Shown here one piece after another: positions 8,533-15,551 of a DNA stretch of 64,000 nucleotides (position 1 is its first letter; each line of letters begins with the position of its first letter). The DNA is taken from assembly GCA_036395755.1 (NCBI GenBank), contig DASWCZ010000079.1, forward strand, positions 1-64,000, read 5' to 3'. Under the pieces are notes generated by a model. The model searched no databases. It saw only the letters and a program-made list of their open reading frames with translations, and was not told the DNA's origin. Source of the DNA: Gp7-AA6 sp036395755. Lineage in GTDB: Bacteria > Acidobacteriota > Thermoanaerobaculia > UBA5066 > Gp7-AA6. A program made the position numbers and the translations under genes.

Positions 8533-9312
8533 TTGCCCCCCCGCAGCTCGTTGGCGATCCGGGTGCTCGGCACCTACGGCGGCTCCGCGCCAGGCTACCG
8601 GATGACGACTTTCCTGATCGACGGCGAGACCGCCCTGGACGCGGGCGCTCTGACCGAGTCGCTCCCGCTCGCCGCGCAGCGACGCATCCGGCGGGTCGCG
8701 CTGACCCACGCGCACTTCGATCACTTCGCCTCGCTTCCCTTTCTCGTCGCGAACCTCGCCGGACGCGAGTCCGCGCCGCTCGAGGTCGCCGCGCCGGCGT
8801 CGGTCCTCGCGTCGATCCGCCGGCACGTGTTCAACGACTCGACCTGGCCGGACTTCACGCACCTTCCCTCGGCGTCGCATCCCGCGCTCAAGTTTCGAAC
8901 GATCGCCGAAGGGCGCCCGTACCGCGCGGGCTCCGTGACCCTGACGCCTGTGTCCGTCAACCATCTGATTCCCGGTTACGGGTACATCGTTTCGAAGCCC
9001 GGCCGCTCGGTCGTCTTTTCGGGTGACACCGGGCCGACGGAGCGGCTCTGGAAGGTCGTCTCTCGGGTACGAAACCTGAAGGCGATCTTCCTCGAGGTGT
9101 CCTTCTCCGACGATCAGGAGGACCTCGCGCGGGACTCGAAGCACATGACGCCGCGGCTGGTGGCCCGAGAGCTCGTGAAAATGCCGGCGAGAGTGCCCGT
9201 GTACCTGTACCACATGAAGCCGCCGTCGCTCGCGCGCATCCGAAGGGAAATCGCCGCGCTCCGCGAGCCCCGGCTGAAGCTGCTGGAGTCCGAGCGCAGC
9301 TTCCGCTTCTGA
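8533..9312 (+). CDS. MBL-fold phosphodiesterase-like protein
   Basis: About 259 residues of the metallo-beta-lactamase fold. The metal motif is THAHFDHFASLPFLVANL, followed by FNDSTWPDFTHLPS, PVSVNHLIPGYGYIV and VFSGDTGPTERLW. This combination (THAHxDH plus the WPDFTxLP segment) matches class II 3',5'-cyclic-nucleotide phosphodiesterases, suggesting cAMP or a related cyclic nucleotide as substrate; the activity itself is inferred. The start is uncertain. TTG 8533 fits a -10 element just upstream, TTG 8551 begins at the conserved RVLGTYGG segment, and GTG 8500 is the longest option. The gene stands alone between two repeat elements and converges with the N-acetyltransferase gene. Confidence 0.85.
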   Translation: MPPRSSLAIRVLGTYGGSAPGYRMTTFLIDGETALDAGALTESLPLAAQRRIRRVALTHAHFDHFASLPFLVANLAGRESAPLEVAAPASVLASIRRHVFNDSTWPDFTHLPSASHPALKFRTIAEGRPYRAGSVTLTPVSVNHLIPGYGYIVSKPGRSVVFSGDTGPTERLWKVVSRVRNLKAIFLEVSFSDDQEDLARDSKHMTPRLVARELVKMPARVPVYLYHMKPPSLARIRREIAALREPRLKLLESERSFRF

Positions 9313-9321
9313 AAATGCCGC

Positions 9322-9355
9322 GGGGACAGGTCCCGCGGACCTGCACCCCGCCACC
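9322..9355 (+). repeat. GGGGACAG...CCGCCACC element
   Basis: Begins GGGGACAGGTCCCGCGGACC and ends CTGCACCCCGCCACC. It fills the 44-base gap between two convergent genes. The inner GGTCC-CGC-GGACC can form a short hairpin. Same family as 24656-24688, 55136-55168 and 60533-60606. Confidence 0.8.
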
Positions 9356-9356
9356 T

Positions 9357-10550
9357 TCAGATCCGCCGCGACCAGGCGAGGAGATCCACCGCGAGCGTAC
9401 CGGCCATCCGTCCCCGCGCGGAGTCGTTCTTCAGAAGATCTTCGCGGGGGCCCGCGAGGACCGCTTCCCGGACGAGCCACGTTTCGCCGTCGTGCACGTC
9501 AACGCGCAACGAAAACGATCCCACGCGGCCGTCGCCGTAACGCCGCTCGACTTCGAGGGTCCGTCGGTCGGGATCGGGCCTGACGTCTTCCTCGAAGCCC
9601 GCCTCCGCCATCCCCGGAGGCGAGAGCCGGAAGTGCCAGCCCTCCCCCGTCACGTCGGAGACGCTCTCCATCAGCCGCCGGTACCCCTCCGGGCTCGCAA
9701 CCGCCCGGAACGCTTCCTCCGGACCGGCGTCGACCGAGAGATACGCCGCGATGCGCGCGTCGGCGATCTCGGGGGCCGGGTCACCCGCGATCGAGAACGC
9801 GCGGCGCAAAACTCCCTCTTCGATGCCGAAGAGCTCCGCGAGCTTGCCAGGGCGGTCGTCGGAAATCGGGATTCGCGTCCGCGTGTGCCGGTCGTCCACC
9901 CGCACCTCGCCGCGCGAGAACGTCGCGACCCGCGCGGCGTGGCGTCGTTGGAGCGAGACGTTTCGAAGGAACTTCGAGTCCGGCCGGAACGTGCGCCGCC
10001 AGTGGTCGAAGAACTCTTCCTCCGAGACGGGATCGCGGAAGACTTCCAGGTGGCGCGGCCCGTCGGGAATGCCCGAGGAGAACCGGACGAGCGTCCCCCG
10101 CTCGCTTTCAGCGGCCGACAGACCGAGGACTTCCGTCTCGACCTCGCCCCCGCAGGCCGGCACGAGCGCCGGCAGCGGAAACCCGACGTCGGCGATCCAC
10201 TCCTTCGCCCCGATCGAGATGAGGAGCGCGGCGTGGTCGAAGTCCTTCTCGACCCGTCCGAGCGCCTTCCGCGTCGCGAAATCGAGCTCGCGGGCGAGCG
10301 CGTCGAACGCGGCGACGCGAGCGTAGCAGGTCCCGCCGGTTCCTCTTTCGAGGAAGTCGCGCCAGAAAACGTCGGGAGTTCGGGGCCCGGCCGCCGGATC
10401 CGCGACGTCCGCGTTCCGAAGGATCTTCGAGGCGGTCTCGAACGGCACGCGCGCGAGGAACCGGCGGAAGAGCGTTTCCAGGAACTCGGTGGACGGCGGT
10501 TGCCCGGAGAGCTCGAGCGCGTCGAGCACGTCCTCGAGCGGGAGACTCAC
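9357..10550 (-). CDS. Arylamine N-acetyltransferase with C-terminal SRPBCC-like domain
   Basis: A 397-residue protein. Residues 1-270 form an arylamine N-acetyltransferase (NAT), which moves acetyl from acetyl-CoA to arylamines or hydrazines. All three catalytic residues are present: Cys75 in GTGGTCYARVAAFDAL, His106 in DHAALLI and Asp121 in WIADVGF. About 120 further residues follow (from ARIAAYLSVDAGPEEAFRAV) with a start like SRPBCC/START ligand-binding domains. Ordinary bacterial NATs end near 280 residues, so this is a fusion. ATG 10550 overlaps the enoyl-CoA hydratase stop by four bases (ATGA), indicating one transcript with pdxST. The extra domain may hold the acceptor substrate, but that is inference. 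Confidence 0.9.
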   Translation of the reverse strand: MSLPLEDVLDALELSGQPPSTEFLETLFRRFLARVPFETASKILRNADVADPAAGPRTPDVFWRDFLERGTGGTCYARVAAFDALARELDFATRKALGRVEKDFDHAALLISIGAKEWIADVGFPLPALVPACGGEVETEVLGLSAAESERGTLVRFSSGIPDGPRHLEVFRDPVSEEEFFDHWRRTFRPDSKFLRNVSLQRRHAARVATFSRGEVRVDDRHTRTRIPISDDRPGKLAELFGIEEGVLRRAFSIAGDPAPEIADARIAAYLSVDAGPEEAFRAVASPEGYRRLMESVSDVTGEGWHFRLSPPGMAEAGFEEDVRPDPDRRTLEVERRYGDGRVGSFSLRVDVHDGETWLVREAVLAGPREDLLKNDSARGRMAGTLAVDLLAWSRRI

Positions 10551-11308
10551 GCCTTCGTCGTCAGACGGGCGACGAGCGCTTCGATCCGACGCCGGGCTTC
10601 ATCCGAGAACCAGAAGTCGAGAAACGGATCGGCGGCTCCCGCCCGGTCGAAACGCGCAAGCGTCTCCGCCCTCGCGCGCCGCTTGACCTCGGCGTAGGCG
10701 ACGCGCGAGCGTCCGGCGAGCTGGCGCGCGCGATCGAGGGCGGCATCGAGAAGATCGGCGGCGGGGACGATGCGGTCGAGGAGTCCCGCCTCGAGAGCCC
10801 GCGCGCCGGACACGTTGTCGCCGGCGGCCGCGAGGCGTTCGGCTCCGCGATTGCCCAGGAGATGCACGAAGATTTCGTAGCACGCTCGGGGAATCGGCAC
10901 GCCGAGCGCGACCTCCGACAGCCCGAGTTCCCCGTTGCCTTCGGCCGCGATCCGCTCGTCGGCCGCGGACGCCAGGATCAGGCCTCCCGCGATCGCGTGG
11001 CCGGGAAGCGCGGCCACGAGGGGAGCCTCGAAGGTGAAGAGGTCGCGCATGAGCGCGGTAAAGTCGCCGAGAAACGCCTCCATCTCCCGGCGATCGAAAC
11101 CGCTCACGACGGGGAGGTCCCACCCGGCCGAGAACAGCGTCTGCGACGACGTCAGAACGAGCGCGGAGGCCTCCGCGTGCTGCGCGAGCACGGCGCGCAA
11201 TTCGAGAACGAGCGCCGGGCCGATGGCGTTCGCGCGCGGACGGTCGAGTGTGACGAGCGCGATGCCGCCGTCGCGCCTCTCGGCCCGGACCGATTCCGAC
11301 GCGCTCAG
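10547..11308 (-). CDS. Enoyl-CoA hydratase/isomerase family protein (CTG start)
   Basis: About 253 residues of the crotonase fold. ALVTLDRPRANAIGPALVLEL, then LTSSQTLFSAGWDL (oxyanion loop) and ALPGHAIAGGLILASAADER identify the family; the exact acyl-CoA is unknown. No ATG, GTG or TTG occurs near the conserved N terminus. The best start is CTG at 11308, which overlaps the pdxT stop (CTGA) and has AGAGGA a few bases upstream; this non-standard start is inferred. It sits in a tight pdxS-pdxT-echA-NAT run with four-base overlaps, although no metabolic link to vitamin B6 is obvious. Confidence 0.85.
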   Translation of the reverse strand: MSASESVRAERRDGGIALVTLDRPRANAIGPALVLELRAVLAQHAEASALVLTSSQTLFSAGWDLPVVSGFDRREMEAFLGDFTALMRDLFTFEAPLVAALPGHAIAGGLILASAADERIAAEGNGELGLSEVALGVPIPRACYEIFVHLLGNRGAERLAAAGDNVSGARALEAGLLDRIVPAADLLDAALDRARQLAGRSRVAYAEVKRRARAETLARFDRAGAADPFLDFWFSDEARRRIEALVARLTTKA

Positions 11309-11892
11309 GCGGTCCTCTGCGCGAAGCGGCGCGGGTCGAACGCGAGCTCGTGCACGGTCGCATCGGACGTCAGCTCCGGGTGGAAGGTCGCGGCGATGAC
11401 GTTTCCAGAGGCGACGAGCACCGGCTCGGAGTCGCGTGTCGCGAGCACCTCGACGCCGGGGCCGACCCGGCGGATCCGGGGCGCGCGGATGAACACCGCC
11501 GGAAGGGCTCCGCCCAAACCCGGCGCGTCGACCTCGCCCACGAACGAGTCGACCTGGCGGCCGTAAGCGTTTCGCTCGACCGTGATGTCGAGCAACCCGA
11601 GCCCGTTCTGCGCCGGATGGGTGACCTCGCGCGCGAGAACGATCGCGCCGGCGCACGTCCCGAGGACCGAGCGGCCAGTCGCCGCGAAGCGACGGATGGC
11701 GTCCTCCCACGGCGCCGACTCGAAGAACTTCCAGAGGGTCGTCGACTCGCCGCCGGGAACGACGAGCCCCGTTGCGGGTTCGAGGTCTTCCGGCCTCCGG
11801 GCCTCGAACGAGTCGAGCCCCATCTCCCTGAGCCGCCGGCCGTGGGCCGCGAAGTCGCCCTGGAGAGCCAGGACCGCGATTCCGACTTTCAC
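11305..11892 (-). CDS. pdxT: Pyridoxal 5'-phosphate synthase glutaminase subunit
   Basis: A 195-residue glutamine amidotransferase that releases ammonia from glutamine and channels it to PdxS for deoxyxylulose-5-phosphate-independent PLP synthesis. The class I triad is complete: Cys80 in LGTCAGAIVLA, His171 and Glu173 in ATFHPELTSD. The oxyanion segment VVPGGESTTLWK is intact. GTG 11892 is the start; AGGGGAGGGG just upstream is a strong ribosome site, which lies in the left copy of a 30-bp duplication also found at the end of pdxS. It was probably fused to pdxS by a GTGA overlap before a repeat element separated them. Confidence 0.97.
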   Translation of the reverse strand: MKVGIAVLALQGDFAAHGRRLREMGLDSFEARRPEDLEPATGLVVPGGESTTLWKFFESAPWEDAIRRFAATGRSVLGTCAGAIVLAREVTHPAQNGLGLLDITVERNAYGRQVDSFVGEVDAPGLGGALPAVFIRAPRIRRVGPGVEVLATRDSEPVLVASGNVIAATFHPELTSDATVHELAFDPRRFAQRTA

Positions 11893-12043
11893 CAGCCCCT
11901 CCCCTGCATGCGCGCTTCGAGTTCACCTGTCATTCCGAGGGCCGCAGGCCCGAGGAATCCGCTCCCTGTCGAAGGCGCGGCCGAGATTCCTCGCTTCGCT
12001 CGGAATGACGGAGTCACCAGCCTCTCCCCTGCATGCGCGCTTC
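11889..12043. repeat. 30-bp direct duplication flanking a palindromic insertion
   Basis: Bases 11889-11918 and 12014-12043 are the same 30-bp sequence with one mismatch. Each copy encodes the last PdxS residues, the PdxS TGA and the GTG start region of pdxT. Between them lies the palindromic repeat at 11929-12009. The arrangement looks like an insertion that duplicated the gene junction and left both genes whole. Confidence 0.9.
11929..12009 (-). repeat. GTCATTCCGAG palindromic repeat, copy 2
   Basis: Bounded by GTCATTCCGAG at 11929-11939 and CTCGGAATGAC at 11999-12009; an internal CGAGGAATC/GATTCCTCG pair adds a second stem. It separates pdxS from pdxT. Confidence 0.9.
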
Positions 12044-12904
12044 CTCCGGAAGACTCGCCGCTTCGATGCCCTTCATCCCGGTGCCGAGCGACTCCTCGGC
12101 CTCCACGAGCGCGTGCGCGTCCTGCCAGTGCGTCGTCGCTTTCACGATCGCGCGCGCGCGAAGCGCGGGATCGTCCGACTTGAAGATCCCGGAGCCGACG
12201 AAGATCGCCTCGGCGCCGAGCATCATGCAGAGCGCGGCGTCGGCCGGCGTCGCGACGCCGCCCGCGGCGAAGTTCGGCACGGGCATCCGGCCGCTCTCGG
12301 CGACTTCCTCCACGAGCTCGAACGGCGCAGCGAGGCGCTTGGCCTCGCGCATCCGTTCGTCCTTGCTCATCAGCGTCAGGTTGCGGATGTCGCGGTGCAC
12401 TTCCCGCAGGTGCTTGACGGCGTGAACGATGTCGCCGGTGCCCGCCTCCCCCTTCGTGCGGATCATCGCGGCGCCCTCGCCGATCCGGCGCAGTGCCTCC
12501 CCCAGGTTGCGGCAGCCGCACACGAACGGCACCGTGAAGTCGTGCTTGTAGACGTGGTTTTCCTCGTCGGCCGGAGTCAGGACCTCCGACTCGTCGATGA
12601 AGTCCACCTTCAGCGCCTCGAGGATCCGGGCCTCGGCGGCATGGCCGATCCGGCATTTCGCCATGACGGGTATCGACACCGCCTCCTGGATCTCGCGGAT
12701 CTTGGAGACCGGCGACATCCTCGCGACTCCCCCATCGCGGCGGATGTCCGCCGGCACGCGCTCGAGCGCCATGACCGCCGCGGCCCCTGCGGCTTCCGCG
12801 ATGCGCGCCTGTTCGGCGTTGACGACGTCCATGATGACGCCGCCCTTCAGCATCTCGGCGAGCCCCACCTTGACCCGATACGAATCGGAATCGCTTCGCC
12901 TCAT
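12014..12904 (-). CDS. pdxS: Pyridoxal 5'-phosphate synthase lyase subunit
   Basis: A 296-residue TIM-barrel enzyme that condenses ribose 5-phosphate, glyceraldehyde 3-phosphate and PdxT-derived ammonia into pyridoxal 5'-phosphate. It is one of the most conserved bacterial proteins and is readable throughout: VKVGLAEMLKGGVIMDVVNA, SIPVMAKCRIGHAAEARILE, DFIDESEVLTPADEENH, RTKGEAGTGDIVHAVKHLR, NFAAGGVATPADAALCMMLG. Length is normal for the family. The ATG at 12904 has GGAGGA about 9 bases upstream. The last ten codons lie in a 30-bp duplication shared with the pdxT leader. A MocR-type regulator gene is immediately upstream on the same strand. Confidence 0.98.
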   Translation of the reverse strand: MRRSDSDSYRVKVGLAEMLKGGVIMDVVNAEQARIAEAAGAAAVMALERVPADIRRDGGVARMSPVSKIREIQEAVSIPVMAKCRIGHAAEARILEALKVDFIDESEVLTPADEENHVYKHDFTVPFVCGCRNLGEALRRIGEGAAMIRTKGEAGTGDIVHAVKHLREVHRDIRNLTLMSKDERMREAKRLAAPFELVEEVAESGRMPVPNFAAGGVATPADAALCMMLGAEAIFVGSGIFKSDDPALRARAIVKATTHWQDAHALVEAEESLGTGMKGIEAASLPEEARMQGRGW

Positions 12905-12921
12905 GACGATCTCCTCCTATC

Positions 12922-12954
12922 CTGCTGCGGGTGAGGCCCGCAGGGCCTGTCCCC
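12922..12954 (-). repeat. GGGGACAG family element (regulator-pdxS gap)
   Basis: Read on the minus strand this gives GGGGACAGGCCCTGCGGGCC followed by CACCCGCAGC. It fills the gap between the regulator stop and pdxS and ends close to the pdxS ribosome site. Confidence 0.75.
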
Positions 12955-12963
12955 GCGACTTGC

Positions 12964-14421
12964 TCAGACCACCGGCGCCGTCTCGAGGACCGAGGCCCTC
13001 GCGCGCGTTTCTCGAACTGCTTCCGCAAGGAGAGCGACGCCCCGCTCGATCGATTCCCGCTCCACGCGGGAGACCGAGAGCCGCAGCGCTCCCCGATCTT
13101 CGCCCTCCGGGTCGAAGTCTGCGCCCGCCGACACCGCGACACCCCGCGACGCGGCGGCCTCCGCGACTCTTCGGCCCGACACTGCCGGCGGCAGGACCAT
13201 CCAGAAGATCGCGCTGCCCGGCTCGCCGCCCCACCACGAGAGATCCGGCAGATGTCTCGCGAGCGCGCCCGACATCTCTTTCCGCCGCGTCTCGACCTCG
13301 CGCGCCCGCGCGCTGCGCGCCTCGCGATCCAGACCCGCGCGCAGGAACGACGCGATCGCCGCCTGCAGCGGGAGCGGCGTCTGGAAGTCGGCCGTGCGCT
13401 TGACGAGGGCGAGGCGCTCGACCACCGCGCGCGGCGCCGCGAGCCAGCCGATCCGAAAGCCGGGCACGAGGTCCTTGGAAAGGGTGCCGAGCCACACGAC
13501 CCGTTCGGGGCTGCGCGCCGCGAGCGGCGCCATTCCGGACTCCGGCTCCTCGTAACCGTCCTCGATGACGAGCGCGCCGGCGTCGACCGCCGCTTCCAGA
13601 ATCTCCCTCCGCTTCTCGTCGGTCGCGGTGACGCCGGTCGGGTTTTGCCGCTCCGGCATGACGTAGACGAGCTTCACGCGGCGCCCGCGCAACGCGGCGA
13701 CGTCGGGCCCCTCCGGCGTCATCGGCATCGGCACGATCTCGACGCCGGCAAAACGGGCGAGAGCGAGCGCGCCCGGATACGACGGCGACTCCATCGCGAC
13801 CGGATCGCGCGGGTCGGTAAAGGTTCGGAAGACGAGGTCGAGTCCCTGCTGCGCTCCGCTCGTCACCAGGATCTCTTCCGGCGACCGCGTTACGCCGCTC
13901 TCTTCCAGGCGTCGCGAGATCTCGACCCTCAACTCCTCGAGGCCGAGCGGGGGAGCGTACTGCCACAGCTCCGGCCGTCGGCTCCACGCTTCGGTCAAGG
14001 TCTGAGTGAAACGCTCGAGAGGGAAAAATCGCTCGTCCGGAGTCAGACGCGAGAAATCGGCGACCATCGGAGCGGAAACCGGCGGGGGAGCCGCGGCCGG
14101 GATCGCGGACGCGCGGCGCGACACGAGCTCGAGCGCATCGAAGCGCCGGGAACTTCGCGCGTCGGCGCGGACGAGGGTCCCGCTCCCGACGCGCGTCGAA
14201 GCGAGGCCCTCTTCCTGGAGACGCCGGTACGCGGCCTGGACGCTGCCGCGGTTGACTCCGAGCGCCGCGGCGACTTCGCGCGTCGTCGGGAGCCGCGTCG
14301 ACGCCGGGAAGAGACCGGTCTCGATGCGAGCGGCCAGAGCGGCGAACAGCTGCTCGGAGAGCGACTCTCTCGAGGCGCGATCGAGCGTGATCGAGGCGAT
14401 GTGATCCAATTGGTCCGTCAC
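12964..14421 (-). CDS. MocR/PdxR-type GntR regulator with aminotransferase domain
   Basis: About 485 residues. The N-terminal GntR winged helix (LSEQLFAALAARIETGLFPA, then LPTTREVAAALGVNRGSVQA) is joined to a fold-type I aminotransferase-like domain with LVTSGAQQGLDLVFRT, PSYPGALALARFAGVEI, PERQNPTGVTAT and GTLSKDLVPGFRIGWLA, where the lysine should bind PLP. This is the MocR architecture. With pdxST next downstream it is most likely a PdxR-like sensor of PLP controlling the vitamin B6 genes. The start was placed at GTG 14421, where a strong promoter predicts transcription to begin; GTG 14424 and TTG 14457 are alternatives. PdxR genes are more often divergent from pdxST than in line. Confidence 0.93.
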   Translation of the reverse strand: MTDQLDHIASITLDRASRESLSEQLFAALAARIETGLFPASTRLPTTREVAAALGVNRGSVQAAYRRLQEEGLASTRVGSGTLVRADARSSRRFDALELVSRRASAIPAAAPPPVSAPMVADFSRLTPDERFFPLERFTQTLTEAWSRRPELWQYAPPLGLEELRVEISRRLEESGVTRSPEEILVTSGAQQGLDLVFRTFTDPRDPVAMESPSYPGALALARFAGVEIVPMPMTPEGPDVAALRGRRVKLVYVMPERQNPTGVTATDEKRREILEAAVDAGALVIEDGYEEPESGMAPLAARSPERVVWLGTLSKDLVPGFRIGWLAAPRAVVERLALVKRTADFQTPLPLQAAIASFLRAGLDREARSARAREVETRRKEMSGALARHLPDLSWWGGEPGSAIFWMVLPPAVSGRRVAEAAASRGVAVSAGADFDPEGEDRGALRLSVSRVERESIERGVALLAEAVRETRARASVLETAPVV

Positions 14422-14433
14422 CACACCAATTGT
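14406..14433. promoter_or_regulatory. Paired CCAATTG operator candidate
   Basis: CCAATTGG at 14406-14413 and CCAATTGT at 14426-14433 are spaced exactly 20 bp apart (two helical turns). One overlaps the -10 of the regulator gene and the other its first codons. MocR proteins are known to bind repeated sites, so autoregulation is plausible. Confidence 0.5.
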
Positions 14434-14457
14434 ATCGGCGCAGGGAAGGAATCTCAA
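14429..14457 (-). promoter_or_regulatory. Promoter of the MocR-type regulator
   Basis: On the minus strand TTGAGA (14457-14452), a 17-base spacer, then TACAAT (14434-14429). The predicted start of transcription coincides with the tandem GTG codons at 14424/14421, giving a leaderless message. Confidence 0.65.
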
Positions 14458-14570
14458 GCGGTTTCGACGTTAACTATTGATGGGGAAGGAGAAAAAGGCA
14501 TTTCAGCGGGGTCTTGAAGGGATAACCCAGCATCGAGGGATAACTCTCTACGCCATCAGTAATTTGCCTC

Positions 14571-14837
14571 TCAGGCGCCGTGCTTTCTCAGCTCGTCGTC
14601 GAGGTTGCGTGCGAAGAGGAACTCCTCGTCTCGGGGAGACACGTTCTTGCGCTTGCCCAACGCGGTGCGGACCTTCTGCTCCATCGCGTCGAGCTCTTTG
14701 AACGACTCCGTCAGCTCACGGACGATCGCCCGCCGCACGGTGTCGTCGTCTGCCTTCTGCACCAGGTTCAGGTTGTCCTTCAGCTTCTTCGCGATGACGC
14801 GCGAGAGATACAGCACGCGGTCGGGCGAAGGATTCAT
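14571..14837 (-). CDS. DUF507 family protein
   Basis: A small 88-residue helical protein: MNPSPDRVLYLSRVIAKKL, later VRRAIVRELTESFKELDAM and EFLFARNLDDELRKHGA. It resembles DUF507, a family with no established function. Its ATG overlaps the stop of the upstream transaldolase-like gene (ATGA), so the two are made together and may interact. No membrane segment or signal is visible. The family assignment is by pattern only. Confidence 0.8.
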   Translation of the reverse strand: MNPSPDRVLYLSRVIAKKLKDNLNLVQKADDDTVRRAIVRELTESFKELDAMEQKVRTALGKRKNVSPRDEEFLFARNLDDELRKHGA

Positions 14838-15457
14838 CGCTCTCTTCCCGCGAGCAATTCGCCGGAGAGCGGATGCCGGAAGAGCTGTTCGATGACCGAC
14901 GTGGAGATCGCGGCGACGTCGGCGCCCATCAGCGCCGCGTCGAGCACGTGGATCGGGTTGCGCAGCTCCGAGACCACGATCTGCGTCTGGAAGCCGTAGT
15001 TGTCGTACACGCGGATGATCTGCTCGACCAAATCCATGCCGATCGAGCCGACGTCGTCGAGCGCGCCCACCGCGGGAGCCACGTAGCTGACGTTCGATTT
15101 CGCCGCGATCAGCGCCTGCGCGGCGGAGTAACAGCCCGACGCGCAGACGGCGACCTGATCCTGCGCGAGCAGCCGCGCGACCCGCATTGCCTCGGGCTGC
15201 GCGGGTAGCTGCACGACGATGTCCTTTCCGAGCTTCGCGAGCTCGCGCGCCTCCTTGTACATGCCCTTCGCGTCGGTCGAGACCGGACCGACGCAGACCG
15301 GGCCGTCGGTCAGCGAAGAGAGCTCGCGGGCGGCGCGACGTAAGTCGACCCCGGCCTTCTGAGCGGCCGCCGCGGAGAGCCAGACGCCGTCCAGAAGGCC
15401 CCACTCCCGCACTCTTTTCGCCTCATCGGCGATCGCGCTCTCGAGGAAAAACCGCAT
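14834..15457 (-). CDS. Transaldolase-fold protein lacking catalytic residues
   Basis: A 207-residue protein of the small transaldolase/fructose-6-phosphate aldolase (TalC/Fsa) type. The fold is recognisable from MRFFLESAIADEAKRVREWG, SAAQALIAAKSNVSYVAPAV, VGALDDVGSIGMDLV and the ending VIEQLFRHPLSGEL. Key residues are changed. The Schiff-base lysine in the family's VVKxP segment is Gln83 (DIVVQLPAQ), the TTNPS segment reads VWLSAA, and the early Asp is Glu6. Classical aldolase or transaldolase chemistry is therefore unlikely; a binding or regulatory role with the co-encoded DUF507 protein is possible. It lies between gyrA and the DUF507/regulator genes. The CDS is certain, the role is not. 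Confidence 0.85.
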   Translation of the reverse strand: MRFFLESAIADEAKRVREWGLLDGVWLSAAAAQKAGVDLRRAARELSSLTDGPVCVGPVSTDAKGMYKEARELAKLGKDIVVQLPAQPEAMRVARLLAQDQVAVCASGCYSAAQALIAAKSNVSYVAPAVGALDDVGSIGMDLVEQIIRVYDNYGFQTQIVVSELRNPIHVLDAALMGADVAAISTSVIEQLFRHPLSGELLAGRER

Positions 15458-15551
15458 GGGTGGCGGGGGATTCTACCCCTCACCCTTTTCGCACAGGCTC
15501 CGCGGCGAATCCCTCGGGCCTCTCGGGTGAGTTCGTCCTCGGGATCGCGAC

